Shown here one piece after another: positions 44,578-53,816 of a stretch of DNA of 64,000 nt. The stretch's first letter is position 1. The number at the start of each line of letters is the position of its first letter. The position numbers were made by a program, and so were the translations under genes. This DNA comes from Phaeodactylibacter sp. (lineage in GTDB: Bacteria; Bacteroidota; Bacteroidia; Chitinophagales; Saprospiraceae): the NCBI RefSeq assembly GCF_022763345.1, contig NZ_JALEGS010000004.1:1-64000 (forward strand). The letters are read 5' to 3'. The notes below the pieces were generated by a model, which ran no database searches, was not told the origin of the DNA, and was given only the letters and a program-made list of their open reading frames with translations.

Positions 44578-45972
44578 TTACGACGTTTTCTTCCGCTTAC
44601 GGCGGGTCTTAAACATCTCCACAACTTCTTTCTCCTTGAGGAACCCAAGATCCTGGAAGGTCGTTGTCACGAATTTCTTGATGTCCTGATAGTCTTTTCC
44701 GCGCTTGTCCGTATACTTTTTCAGCAACTTGCCCACGTATTCCAGGCTCAGCTCCTTGAGCTGCTGATTGAACTGCTGATTGGCGAAAATATTCATGTAG
44801 ACCGGGTAAAGCTTGGAAATCTCAAACAGTTCGGGGTAGTCGGTTTCCTCCAGGTTGCTGATTAGGCGGTGGAAATAGCCGTAAATGGTTTGCCGCAAAC
44901 ATTCGTTGATATTGCTAAGACCCTGATACTGAGTATAGAACGCCTTTACGGCTTCCTGGGCTTCGTCTGTAGTATAGCCTTTGCTGTGCACTTCGTCCAG
45001 CAGGTCATAATATTTGGAGAGGTCGTCTTTGATTTTATGGTCCATTACCGATGAGATCCGCTTATCAGCATCCGGATCGATGATCACTTCCTCTTTCAAA
45101 TGCAGCTCCAGGAGGTATTCCAGATATTGCTCCTGAAAGTCGTCCATACTTTTACGCACCTCGTTGAAGTGTTTCCGTAGATGGTCGAGATCGTCTCCTT
45201 CCAGTTCAAAGAAAGAAGCATAAAGCACCAATACCTCCAGATGCTCACGGTGGCCTTTGAACGCCTTATTCTCCACAAAACTGCGCAGATGTGGTATGAT
45301 GCTGCTGTTATCGTAGTTGCCGTCCACGCGGTAGAGCAGGAATCTCTTGAGTGGAGAGTAGAGGGTTTTCAGGTCGGACAGCGCTTGCGGGAACTCGGCA
45401 GACATAAAATTCTCACTCTGGAACTGCCGCTGATAGCGCTGATAGCCTTTGACACGCTCCTCCAGTACCCGGTAGCGATCCAATTTTTGCCCCTGCAGGA
45501 AGTACCGGACCCGCTTGTTGTCCACCTCGTTAATCAGGTTGGTCACCCAGATGTCGCTGCTCAGCGCGAAGCCCATTTGAATCGACTGCCCGATCCGCTT
45601 ACGCAACAGGTCAAAGTTAGCGGAATTGCAGATCGCCATCAGCACCTCCTTGAAGTGCTCCTGCGTGCGGGTGTACTTCATCCGGGCATCATCCACTTCT
45701 CCACGCAGAACCGTGAAGCCAAGTATCTTAGGCAGGTAAAGCCCTTCAAACTCCGGTTGCAACAAGAGGGTTTCGAGGGCGATCAGCTGCAAAGGGTGTG
45801 CTCCCGCCACTTCATCATAAACCATTCCAATGCGGGGCTCGAACATTTCCTTGAGCTGCATATACTGCTCTTCCTCTTCTTCTTCGAGATAGGCTTGCAG
45901 TTCATCGGACTCCTGAATCTCAGTGCCCAGTGCTTCCAGTTTGGTTTTATACGCTTCGGCTAACGCTTGCAT
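44578..45972 (-). CDS. Uncharacterised large helical protein
   Basis: 464 residues from the ATG at 45972 (MQALAEAYKTKLEALG); a start 21 bp upstream is less likely given the promoter at 46067-46098. No signal peptide or membrane helix. It is predicted mainly alpha-helical, with an acidic EEEEEEQ stretch near residue 30 and a basic tail (RRKRKKTS) at the end. No catalytic motif or family is recognised. It is monocistronic, with a consensus promoter and a clear terminator, which suggests steady expression. Confidence 0.7.
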   Translation of the reverse strand: MQALAEAYKTKLEALGTEIQESDELQAYLEEEEEEQYMQLKEMFEPRIGMVYDEVAGAHPLQLIALETLLLQPEFEGLYLPKILGFTVLRGEVDDARMKYTRTQEHFKEVLMAICNSANFDLLRKRIGQSIQMGFALSSDIWVTNLINEVDNKRVRYFLQGQKLDRYRVLEERVKGYQRYQRQFQSENFMSAEFPQALSDLKTLYSPLKRFLLYRVDGNYDNSSIIPHLRSFVENKAFKGHREHLEVLVLYASFFELEGDDLDHLRKHFNEVRKSMDDFQEQYLEYLLELHLKEEVIIDPDADKRISSVMDHKIKDDLSKYYDLLDEVHSKGYTTDEAQEAVKAFYTQYQGLSNINECLRQTIYGYFHRLISNLEETDYPELFEISKLYPVYMNIFANQQFNQQLKELSLEYVGKLLKKYTDKRGKDYQDIKKFVTTTFQDLGFLKEKEVVEMFKTRRKRKKTS

Positions 45973-46066
45973 GAATGTATATTTTAAAAACAAACCTGAT
46001 AGTGCAAATTAATGCACTACCAGGTCAGATATTATAGAATTAAAGTATTGCCTTGGTTTTGAATTG

Positions 46067-46098
46067 CAAATATAGCTTAATGTGAGATAAAGCGCAAA
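46067..46098 (-). promoter_or_regulatory. Consensus Bacteroidota promoter
   Basis: Minus strand TTTG (46098-46095), 20-nt spacer, TATATTTG (46074-46067). Start predicted near 46063, about 90 nt before the ATG at 45972. Confidence 0.8.
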
Positions 46099-46138
46099 GC
46101 TTTCTTATGAATATTATCCACATCAGTTCACAAAATGG

Positions 46139-46173
46139 CAAGAGGGTTTGCCTATACCCGGCAAACCCTCTTG
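46139..46173 (-). terminator. Terminator hairpin after rpsP
   Basis: CAAGAGGGTTTGCC (46139-46152) pairs perfectly with GGCAAACCCTCTTG (46160-46173). The following T-tract on the minus strand is weak. Confidence 0.8.
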
Positions 46174-46198
46174 TTTCATCCATGAGGAAAAACTAAGA

Positions 46199-46789
46199 CT
46201 AATCTTCTTTTTTCTCTTCTTCTGTAGTTGCTTCGGTTGCAGGCTCTTCAGCAGCAGGCTCTTCAGCAGGTGTCTCCTCCGCAGCAGCCTCGGTCTCCCC
46301 TTCGGCGGATGCTTCAGCAGCTTCTGCTTCCTCAGCCGGTGCTTCCTCTTCTTCAGGCTCAGGTGCCGGAGGAGGAGGTGGAGGCGTACCAGAAAGCTTA
46401 GCCAGCAAATCTGCACGCTCAGCAGCAGTCTGCTCAAAGCGGGCAGCAATTTTAGACTCCTTCGCATCGATCCATTCCTGATACTTCGCTTCAGCCTGCT
46501 CCTCGGTGAGGGCACCTTTAGCAACTCCGCGCATCAGGTGGCGCTTGTAGTACACGCCTTTGAAGCGCAGGATGGCACGTACGGTGTCCGTAGGCTGTGC
46601 ACCCTTTTGCAACCAATCAAAAGCTTTGTCCCGGTCGATCTCAATCGTCGCAGGCTTTGTCATCGGGTTGTAAGAACCCAGTCTTTCGATGAAGCGACCA
46701 TCGCGCGGTGCGCGTCCGTCTGCGACAACGATGTGGTAGAAAGGACGCTTGCGGCGGCCCTTCCTTTGTAAACGCATCTTAACTGCCAT
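46199..46789 (-). CDS. rpsP: 30S ribosomal protein S16 with acidic C-terminal extension
   Basis: 196 residues from the ATG at 46789 ([24 protein letters not shown]). The first ~85 residues are canonical S16, including [15 protein letters not shown]. The remaining ~110 residues are an extension: a helical segment with [22 protein letters not shown], then a low-complexity Pro/Ala/Glu-rich tail ([19 protein letters not shown]). Such long tails on S16 occur in Bacteroidota. A promoter lies 75 bp upstream and a terminator follows, so it is not linked here to rimM-trmD-rplS. Confidence 0.96.
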   Translation of the reverse strand: MAVKMRLQRKGRRKRPFYHIVVADGRAPRDGRFIERLGSYNPMTKPATIEIDRDKAFDWLQKGAQPTDTVRAILRFKGVYYKRHLMRGVAKGALTEEQAEAKYQEWIDAKESKIAARFEQTAAERADLLAKLSGTPPPPPPAPEPEEEEAPAEEAEAAEASAEGETEAAAEETPAEEPAAEEPATEATTEEEKKED

Positions 46790-46863
46790 TGGCTTGTTAA
46801 AATTATTGTGGTGAAAACATACCCGCGTAACTTGAAAATCAAGCGGCGGGTTTTTAACGGGTG

Positions 46864-46895
46864 CAAATGTAAGGCATTTAGTTGGATTGTTCAAG
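46864..46895 (-). promoter_or_regulatory. Promoter of rpsP
   Basis: Minus strand CTTG (46895-46892), 20-nt spacer, TACATTTG (46871-46864). Start predicted near 46860, giving a ~70-nt leader and excluding an in-frame ATG at 46963. Confidence 0.75.
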
Positions 46896-47065
46896 CTTAG
46901 GCCGGCAACAAAATCAAAGGCAAAGTTTAGCCTGTCACAAATTAACAGGCAAATGCATGTCAATTTTTCCTAAATTAAGCCTACCTTTAAGTCTGCTTAT
47001 CCTTGAAACCCACCCCCCTTTTACCTGTCGGATTAATCAGTTTATTTTGCGTATTTTTCCGTTGT

Positions 47066-47073
47066 TAAATTTG
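47066..47073 (+). promoter_or_regulatory. -7 box of the T9SS type B protein gene
   Basis: TAAATTTG fits TAnnTTTG; a TTTG at 47046-47049 is 16 nt upstream, shorter than usual. Confidence 0.45.
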
Positions 47074-47132
47074 CATCAGGTCTCGTTTCAGAGACCACCG
47101 GTGCAGATTCAAATATCCAAGACCTAATTAAC

Positions 47133-49808
47133 ATGTGCAGGTTGGCGAATATTAGCCTTTGGACGATTTTGGTACTGCTTACACTCGCTGGAAGCCACCG
47201 GTCTGAGCGCTATAGCTATGCCCTGCCCACAGGTAGTATTGTCACCGACAACACCTACACCGTTGAGGAATTGGTGCAGGACATCTTCGTGGATGGCGCC
47301 TGCAATACCATTACCAATATACAGGCGATAGGCCACGCAGAAGGCATTGGGTACTTTGAACAAGGCAGCAGCAGTATCGGGATGGAGCGGGGCGTCATCC
47401 TCGCCACCGGCCCCATTGAGAATGCCCACGGCCCCAACAATTATACTGATTTGTCCGGCTACTTTGAAGATGCCTCCGGTGACCCGGACCTCAACAGCCT
47501 GGCAACTGGAGAAGTCAAAGATGCGGTGGGCATCGAATTTGATTTTATGCCGCTCGACTCCGTAGTAGCCTTCCGCTATGTTTTTGCTTCCGAAGAATAC
47601 TGTGAATTTGTGGGGAGTATCTACAATGATGTCTTCGGGTTCTTCATCTCAGGGCCTGGCATCAATGGTGCCTTCTCTAATAATGCCAAAAACGTTGCTA
47701 TCCTCCCGGGCACTACTGATTTCGTTTCCATCAATAATGTTAATTATGCGGATAACCCCCACCTTTATGTCCATAATGAGCTGGCTACGGATGCCAATGT
47801 CTGCGATCTCCCGACACCTTCCGGCACTTACCACCCGTTTATTGAGTACGATGGGTTTACCACAAAACTTACCGCCATTTTGAACCTCATCCCCTGCGAG
47901 ACCTATCATATCCGGCTGGTTGTTTCGGATGTGGGGGACTATTATTTTGATTCGGCGGTTTTCCTGGAGGCAGAAAGCTTTAACCTCGGGGGTGAAGTGC
48001 AGGTAAGAGCAGGCACGGGAATCACAGCAGAGGAACCGGCTCCGGAAGGGTGCCCCGGCAATTACTTTGTTTTTGAAAGAGCCCCGGGCTCCGATAATAC
48101 CGCTCCGCTTTCTGTCAATTATCTCATCAGCAGCAATAGTACAGCTGAGGAAGGCATCGACTTCCCGGTTTTGCCTGGCAGTATTACCATTCCTGCTTTT
48201 CAGAATTATGCTACCCTGCCCGTTGACCTGGTCAATGACGGGCTTGAAGAGCCACTGGAGCACATTGACCTCAAGCTTGACATTCCCTGCGCCTGCTACT
48301 CAGACTCTACCACGATGTACATCACCGACAGCCCTGGTTTTGAGCTGTCTGTAGCGGATGTAGCCGTATGTGAAGGGTGGACCAATACGATGTCCGCAGA
48401 AATAAGCGGCGGCACAGTCCCCTTCACCTACGCCTGGAGTACCGGCGCCAACAACAGCACAATCACGGTATCCGGGGAGCACCCCACACCTTATCACCTT
48501 ACCGTAACCGATGCCTGTGGTAATGTAGGAACGGATTCCGCCAGTACTTACACCGCACCTCCACCCACTGCATTCCTAAGTGGAGAGGAGCGCATTTGCG
48601 AAGGCGACACGGCCTGGCTGACCGTCAGCCTTGAAGGCAGCCCGCCCTGGTCCATTGGTTACGAAGTGGAAGGCGAACCGTTTCAGGTAAACAACATCCA
48701 ACAGTCTCCTTACCTGCTCCCAGCTACTTTGCAAGGCTCCCATCAGCTGACCCGTGTAGCGGATTCAGGCTGTGCGGGCGAAGTGGGCGGCAGTGCGTGG
48801 GTAGAAGTAAACGCCATTTCGATAACGGCCGAGGTCATCAACGCTTCCTGCTCTGCCGAGACAGATGGGCGGGTCCAGGTGAGCCTGGGTGGAGGAACTC
48901 CGCCTTATGACTGGTTCTGGCTGGATACGGCAGTGCCTGATTTGGAAAGGGAGCAGCTAAGCCCGGGCGCCTACACTATCGTAGTGATGGATGACAGCGG
49001 CTGCGAAAAGGAGGCGACCTTTGAAGTCAACGCTCCGCCGCCGCTGCAGCCTTTGGAGTTTGATTGTGAATCTATCAGCTCCGGTTCAATTAAAGCCACT
49101 GCTACCGGTGGTACGCCGCCCTATCAATATGCCATCAATGGAGGCCCTTTCGGTGACGCTGAACTTTTGGATCAACTTACGCCGGGCGAACACTACACCA
49201 TCACTATTCGGGATGCCATGGGCTGTGAAGTGGAGCAGTCCACCCTTTGGCCGGCTGCTTACGACCGTATTGCGGACCTACCGGCTATGATGGAACTGAA
49301 ATTAGGCCTGGCAGATACGCTACGCCCACAGTACAATATACCGTTCAACCTTATTTCAAGTATTCGATGGTCACCGGCTAACGGCTTGAGCTGTATAGAC
49401 TGCCCCTTCCCTGCCGTCCAAATTACTCAACCCGAAACTTACACCCTGCGAATAGTTGACCTCTATGGCTGTTCCACAGCGCTAACGATTACCATCACGA
49501 TTGATGAGTCGGTGGATATCTACGTCCCCACCGCTTTTTCTCCAAACGGTGACCAGATCAATGACCGGCTGAATATCTATGCCAACACCTTTCAGGTAGA
49601 GAAAGTCCTGGTTTTCCGGATTTTCGACCGCTGGGGAGGCTTGATGTTCGAAAACGAAAACTTCCCGCCCAACCGGGAACAGCTCGGATGGGACGGCACC
49701 TTCCGCGGACAGCTGATGGACCCTGGCGTTTACACTTATATGGCTATTTTGGAGCTAACCTCCGGCGGTCGGCAAACAATCGGCGGGCACGTCTTGCTAA
49801 TGCAGTAG
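47133..49808 (+). CDS. Surface protein: choice-of-anchor L, SprB-like repeat, T9SS type B domain
   Basis: 891 residues with a signal-like N-terminus (ISLWTILVLLTLAGS). Residues ~30-285 form a choice-of-anchor L domain (YFEQGSSSIGMERGVILATG, YVFASEEYCEFVGSIYNDVFGFFISGPG). Next come a Calx-beta-like region (~290-400), Ig-like domains and an SprB-type repeat (~560-630, INASCSAETDGRVQVSLGGGTPPYDW). The last ~90 residues are the gliding-motility-associated/T9SS type B domain (VPTAFSPNGDQINDRLNIY ... VFRIFDRWGGLMFEN). It is predicted to be secreted through T9SS as a filamentous adhesin-like protein. Confidence 0.9.
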   Translation: MCRLANISLWTILVLLTLAGSHRSERYSYALPTGSIVTDNTYTVEELVQDIFVDGACNTITNIQAIGHAEGIGYFEQGSSSIGMERGVILATGPIENAHGPNNYTDLSGYFEDASGDPDLNSLATGEVKDAVGIEFDFMPLDSVVAFRYVFASEEYCEFVGSIYNDVFGFFISGPGINGAFSNNAKNVAILPGTTDFVSINNVNYADNPHLYVHNELATDANVCDLPTPSGTYHPFIEYDGFTTKLTAILNLIPCETYHIRLVVSDVGDYYFDSAVFLEAESFNLGGEVQVRAGTGITAEEPAPEGCPGNYFVFERAPGSDNTAPLSVNYLISSNSTAEEGIDFPVLPGSITIPAFQNYATLPVDLVNDGLEEPLEHIDLKLDIPCACYSDSTTMYITDSPGFELSVADVAVCEGWTNTMSAEISGGTVPFTYAWSTGANNSTITVSGEHPTPYHLTVTDACGNVGTDSASTYTAPPPTAFLSGEERICEGDTAWLTVSLEGSPPWSIGYEVEGEPFQVNNIQQSPYLLPATLQGSHQLTRVADSGCAGEVGGSAWVEVNAISITAEVINASCSAETDGRVQVSLGGGTPPYDWFWLDTAVPDLEREQLSPGAYTIVVMDDSGCEKEATFEVNAPPPLQPLEFDCESISSGSIKATATGGTPPYQYAINGGPFGDAELLDQLTPGEHYTITIRDAMGCEVEQSTLWPAAYDRIADLPAMMELKLGLADTLRPQYNIPFNLISSIRWSPANGLSCIDCPFPAVQITQPETYTLRIVDLYGCSTALTITITIDESVDIYVPTAFSPNGDQINDRLNIYANTFQVEKVLVFRIFDRWGGLMFENENFPPNREQLGWDGTFRGQLMDPGVYTYMAILELTSGGRQTIGGHVLLMQ

Positions 49809-49816
49809 GCTACGCC

Positions 49817-50314
49817 CTACCCTTCCTCTTGTTCGTCAGGAAATGGCTCGTCCGTAATGTGAATGGGCCGGTTGATGCTTTCCTGAAGGGAGATGAAGGT
49901 TTCGGTACGTTGTATACCGTTGATCTTTTGCACCTTATCATGCAAAACATCCCGCAGGTGTTTGGTATCCCGGCAAACGATAGTCGCAAAAATGGAATAC
50001 AAACCGGTGGTGTAGTGAGCCGCTACCACCTCAGGAATTTTGGCAAGTTCCCTGGCTACATCCTCGTAGAGCGAGCTTTTATCCAGGTAAATCCCCAGGA
50101 AAGCAGAAATATCGTAACCAAGCTTACTTGGGTCGACTGCCAGGTGGTACCCTTTAACAATGCCGGCATCCTCCAGTTTTTTCATGCGTACATGAATGGT
50201 GCCACCGGATACAAAGAGTTGCTTGGCGATGTCGGTATACGGTTTCTTGGCGTTCCGCATCAGTATAGACAGGATCTTTCTGTCCAGGTCGTCAATTTCA
50301 GTTCCTTTAGCCAT
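49817..50314 (-). CDS. Lrp/AsnC-family transcriptional regulator
   Basis: 165 residues: an N-terminal HTH (EIDDLDRKILSILMRNAKKPYTDIAKQLFVSGGTIHVRMKKLEDAGIVKGY) and a C-terminal RAM/AsnC ligand-binding domain (GIYLDKSSLYEDVARELAKIPEVV ... GLYSIFATIVCRD), with an acidic tail. Such proteins form octamers and sense amino acids. A palindrome at 50409-50422 in its AT-rich upstream region is a candidate autoregulatory site. Confidence 0.93.
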   Translation of the reverse strand: MAKGTEIDDLDRKILSILMRNAKKPYTDIAKQLFVSGGTIHVRMKKLEDAGIVKGYHLAVDPSKLGYDISAFLGIYLDKSSLYEDVARELAKIPEVVAAHYTTGLYSIFATIVCRDTKHLRDVLHDKVQKINGIQRTETFISLQESINRPIHITDEPFPDEQEEG

Positions 50315-50408
50315 GTATTATCATTTCTTCAGCGACTGGGAGAATTATTTGAACAGCGCTCAAAATAAACGAATATTCCTGAATTAAATTAACATTCTCC
50401 AAATAACT

Positions 50409-50422
50409 GTTCGTTTACGAAC
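50409..50422 (-). promoter_or_regulatory. Palindrome upstream of the Lrp-type gene
   Basis: GTTCGT-TT-ACGAAC is a perfect 6-bp dyad about 95 bp before the Lrp start codon. ATTCGT and GAATATTC occur nearby, as expected of AT-rich Lrp operators. Confidence 0.45.
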
Positions 50423-50542
50423 TAATTCGTCATGCATAAAACATCTGGCCGTTTTTTAGCTTCTAACATTTGTATGCTGTACACAAAAAGTAGGGCTGCT
50501 GATTTTGCCTTATGAATCTCAAGGTCAGCTCAAAATAATTGG

Positions 50543-50550
50543 TACTTTTG
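50543..50550 (+). promoter_or_regulatory. -7 box of the lipocalin-like lipoprotein gene
   Basis: TACTTTTG fits TAnnTTTG. The start near 50554 is only about 12 nt before the ATG at 50566. Confidence 0.5.
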
Positions 50551-50565
50551 CGAATAAACCATTGG

Positions 50566-50964
50566 ATGACTATGAACTCTATGCGAATTTCCAACTCCTT
50601 TATGCGCTGTATCGGCCTGATGCTGCTGATGGTCTCTTGTGCCGAGGAGCCGCAAAATATTCAGGAACTTTTACCCGGCAGGTGGGAATTACAGCAGGCG
50701 ACCCGCAATGGCGAACCTACCCGGTCTCTGGCAGATCTCTACTACGAGTTTGACGCCGATGGCACCATGCGGACTAACCTGCCCGTTGCTAAAGGCGAGA
50801 GCGCCTATCAAATCTCCGGGCAAAGCATTGAGCAAAACCAGGATGGCAACATCATCGCGTATTCCGTTACTTCCATCACTGACAGCACGCTTGTTCTGCA
50901 AACTGAACTTCGGAACACGCCCTTCCAATTCAACCTGCAGCGGGCTATCCCTAACCAAGAATAG
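50566..50964 (+). CDS. Lipocalin-like lipoprotein
   Basis: About 132 residues from 50566. The signal peptide ends in a lipobox LMVSC. The mature part is a single lipocalin-like beta domain: LLPGRWELQQATRNG, YYEFDADGTMRTNLP, YQISGQSIEQNQDGN and a final LQTELRN strand. It resembles the C-terminal domain of the caspase protein at 53814-55838 in strand pattern. Several in-frame ATGs follow within 50 nt, so the exact start is uncertain. Ligand unknown; yjjX starts 10 bp downstream and may be co-transcribed. Confidence 0.7.
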   Translation: MTMNSMRISNSFMRCIGLMLLMVSCAEEPQNIQELLPGRWELQQATRNGEPTRSLADLYYEFDADGTMRTNLPVAKGESAYQISGQSIEQNQDGNIIAYSVTSITDSTLVLQTELRNTPFQFNLQRAIPNQE

Positions 50965-50973
50965 AAGACCGCT

Positions 50974-51510
50974 ATGGCCTCATTAAAGGTGATTGTTGCC
51001 TCTCTGAATCCCGTAAAGCAGGCAGCTGCCCGGGAAGCTTTCGAGCAAGCTTTTCCGCATCTGGCTATTTCCATCACCGGAGTGGATGTCCCCTCGGGTG
51101 TACGGGATCAGCCTATGACAGACGCGGAGACCCTCCTGGGTGCCCGGCAAAGAGCGCAGCGGGCACAGCAGGAACAACCACATGCCGACTTTTGGGTGGG
51201 CCTGGAGGGCGGCGTGGCCGATGCACAGGGATTAGGGCTTCAGGCTTTTGGCTGGATGTGTGTGCGCACGGATAGCCGGGAATACAGTGCCCGAAGTGCC
51301 AGCTTTCCGCTTCCAAGAGCAGCAGTAGCAGCAATTGAAGGCGGCGAGGAGCTGGGGCCGGTCATGGACGGTCTTTTTAAGGAACACAACACCAAACATA
51401 AAGGTGGTGCCGTAGGCCTGCTCACCAACGGGCTTGTCAGCCGGGAGGCTTTATATATCCAACCGCTGATTTTTGCCCTTATCCCCTTTATGCACGAGCC
51501 CTTGTTCTGA
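50974..51510 (+). CDS. yjjX: Inosine/xanthosine triphosphatase, YjjX family
   Basis: 178 residues. It hydrolyses ITP/XTP to keep non-canonical purines out of nucleic acids. Family signatures: VIVASLNPVKQAAAREAF at the start, DVPSGVRDQPMTDAETLLGARQRA (~40-62), WVGLEGGV (~73-80) and a closing LTNGLVSREALYIQPLIFALIPF. It follows the lipoprotein gene by 9 bp and overlaps the convergent membrane protein gene by 23 bp. Confidence 0.92.
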   Translation: MASLKVIVASLNPVKQAAAREAFEQAFPHLAISITGVDVPSGVRDQPMTDAETLLGARQRAQRAQQEQPHADFWVGLEGGVADAQGLGLQAFGWMCVRTDSREYSARSASFPLPRAAVAAIEGGEELGPVMDGLFKEHNTKHKGGAVGLLTNGLVSREALYIQPLIFALIPFMHEPLF

Positions 51511-52084
51511 TAGCGGCTATCCGCTGCAGCCGCATCCGGTGGTGCCGCTGTAGCAAAACCGGATAGAAATTACCCATAAGATTGATGCCCAGGCATAAAA
51601 CACCCAATACAGGCTGTACGAAAAAAATGATATAGATACTAACCACGGTCAGGATCAGAAAAGGGAGGAGGTGCCCAAACTCTGCCTTTTGGGACTGCTC
51701 TTCAAGATGCTTCAACCCGTCGGGCCGGCCGTTAAAATACCTTTGCTGCTGAGCTTTATTGCGCCACAGCGTGACCAGCAGCAACTTCCGGAAACGCTCC
51801 ACCCCGAAGACCTGATAAAACCATTTCAATTGATCGGGGTTAGCAACCTGGTAGTAACGAGTGGGCAATAGCCGGTGTGTAGGCAGCGCAAAACCAGCAA
51901 ATGCAAATATGCCGGTTACAAACATGTTGATCACCCACGCCAGCAAGATTGCCGCCCAAAAGCCGATATCTGTATAATAGTCCACCCCAGATAACAGCCC
52001 GAATGACTGAAAGACTAAGAATATCGAGGCCATGATCAGCAGGACCTGCTTCGGCAACTGCTGTAAGGTGGATTTGGAGGGCAT
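51488..52084 (-). CDS. Membrane protein resembling CrtO-type acyltransferases
   Basis: 198 residues from the ATG at 52084; an in-frame ATG at 52132 would overlap the likely promoter. Four hydrophobic segments are visible. The pattern FYQVFGVERFRKLLLVTLWRNK, then FGHLLPFLIL and GINLMGNFYPVLLQRHHRMRL near the end resembles the glycosyl-4,4'-diaponeurosporenoate acyltransferase (CrtO) family. This is a pattern match only; substrate and activity are unproven. Confidence 0.65.
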   Translation of the reverse strand: MPSKSTLQQLPKQVLLIMASIFLVFQSFGLLSGVDYYTDIGFWAAILLAWVINMFVTGIFAFAGFALPTHRLLPTRYYQVANPDQLKWFYQVFGVERFRKLLLVTLWRNKAQQQRYFNGRPDGLKHLEEQSQKAEFGHLLPFLILTVVSIYIIFFVQPVLGVLCLGINLMGNFYPVLLQRHHRMRLQRIAAIRTRARA

Positions 52085-52293
52085 AAACGGCTTATTTTCA
52101 AGGCAACGCAATTCGCGGTTGCCAAAGTACAACTTTTCCTTTTTTACTGCTTTTTAATTTAGAGCCAATGCTTCGTTTGAGCGTTCAAAAGCCGCAATTA
52201 CGAACGCCGGGCTGACATTCACCCGTATTTCCCGCCCATGCACTGGCGGAACTGCTATCTTTATTGTAAGTTGTAGGACTCAAATGCTATACC

Positions 52294-53751
52294 ATGAAAA
52301 AGTTTATCCTTACCATGATCATCAGCCTGTGCTTTTCGCTCGGGCTCTTCGCGATAGACGCAAGCATCTCCTTCGCGACCTTCAAAACGCCGGATAACCC
52401 TTACATCGAAGTTTACCTGCATATTGCCGGGCAGACGGTAGCCTTCAAAGAGATGCCCGACAGCATGTACCAGGCGAATGTGGAAGTGGTGATCCTCTTC
52501 AAGCAGGGCGAGGAGATTATCAAGTTTGACAAGTACGCCCTCAACAGCCCGCTGACCAAAAACCGCCTTGATTTTATTGACCTCAAGCGTTTTGCCCTTG
52601 AGCCGGGAGACTATAACCTCGTGGTCGCCGTTTCTGACCTCAACGAGGAAGGCAATGCTAAAGAATACAATACCGACTTCACCATTGGCTTCCCAGAAAC
52701 AGAAATATGCCAGTCTGGTCTGACTTTGCTTTCCAGCTATACGAAAGCTGAGCCCGGACAAAACAACATGTTCGTCAAGAACGGCATCAAAATGGAGCCC
52801 CTGCCCTTTAACTTTTATAGCCGGCACGCCTCCCGCCTTATTTTTTACAATGAGGTCTACAATTCTGACCAAGCGCTGGGTGAGGACTACCTGGTCAGTT
52901 ACGCTGTGGAACCCGCCAACAAAGAAAACGCCAAGCCGATCATGATTGGGCATAAACGGCAGAAACCGGCCCCAATCGTCCCTGTGCTCATTGGCATGGA
53001 CATCACCGAGCTGCCTTCCGGCAATTACAACCTGACTATGGAAGTACGCGACCGCACCAAAGGGCTTCTGAGCAGCAAGACGGTCTTTTTCCAGCGCAGC
53101 AACCCATTCCTGAAGGAGGCGCCAATCGAAATGGTGGACTTCGATGTCAAGGAGGAGTTCGTTCAGCTGCTGGATGCGGAAGAATTAGAATATAGCCTGC
53201 GCGCCCTGACTCCGAAGATCCCGCAAAATGATGTGGAGGGCGTCAACAACATGATCAAAAATGAAAACCTTGAAGGACAACGGCTGTACCTGTTCAGCTA
53301 CTGGGCAGGACAGGCGCCCAACAATCCAAAGGCCGCTTATGATAAATATATGGAGATTGCCGCAGCCGTGGATAAAATGTACGATAGCGGCTTCCGCCAC
53401 GGCTTTGAAACCGACCGCGGCTACTACTACCTCAAATACGGCCAGCCTGATGATATGGAAATGCGGGATCAGGAACCCTCTGCCCCACCCTACGAGATTT
53501 GGACCTACTACGAGTTTCCGTACACTAATCAGAACAACGTGAAGTTCGTTTTCTACAACCCTTCTCTTTCACCGGGTGACTATGTACTGCTCCACTCCAC
53601 TGCCATTGGTGAACGCAGCAATCCGGGCTGGCTCAGAGAGCTATACCGCGATGCGCCTGCCAACGAGCTCAACGGGAATGACCCCTTCGGCGGCACCGAT
53701 GTAATGGACAACTTCAACCGTAATGCCAGCCGGGTTTTCCGGGACTATTGA
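52294..53751 (+). CDS. GWxTD-domain exported protein
   Basis: 485 residues with a signal peptide to ~20 (GLFAIDA). An N-terminal Ig-like part (~22-280) is followed by the GWxTD-type domain (~350-470), seen as FRHGFETDRGYYYLKYGQPDDMEMRDQEPSAPPYEIWTYY, where the YYYLKYGQPDD signature is typical. The family is found in Bacteroidota and related phyla, in envelope-associated proteins of unknown biochemical role. A terminator lies 25 bp downstream. Confidence 0.88.
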   Translation: MKKFILTMIISLCFSLGLFAIDASISFATFKTPDNPYIEVYLHIAGQTVAFKEMPDSMYQANVEVVILFKQGEEIIKFDKYALNSPLTKNRLDFIDLKRFALEPGDYNLVVAVSDLNEEGNAKEYNTDFTIGFPETEICQSGLTLLSSYTKAEPGQNNMFVKNGIKMEPLPFNFYSRHASRLIFYNEVYNSDQALGEDYLVSYAVEPANKENAKPIMIGHKRQKPAPIVPVLIGMDITELPSGNYNLTMEVRDRTKGLLSSKTVFFQRSNPFLKEAPIEMVDFDVKEEFVQLLDAEELEYSLRALTPKIPQNDVEGVNNMIKNENLEGQRLYLFSYWAGQAPNNPKAAYDKYMEIAAAVDKMYDSGFRHGFETDRGYYYLKYGQPDDMEMRDQEPSAPPYEIWTYYEFPYTNQNNVKFVFYNPSLSPGDYVLLHSTAIGERSNPGWLRELYRDAPANELNGNDPFGGTDVMDNFNRNASRVFRDY

Positions 53752-53776
53752 TTACAGAATGTAGGATGCGGTCTGG

Positions 53777-53816
53777 AAACCTGTGCGGAGCAAAAACGGC
53801 ACAGGTTTTCTTTTTA
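53777..53816 (+). terminator. Intrinsic terminator after the GWxTD gene
   Basis: AAACCTGTGC (53777-53786) pairs with GCACAGGTTT (53799-53808), followed by TTTTCTTTTT. It overlaps the stop of the convergent caspase gene by a few bases. Confidence 0.85.
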
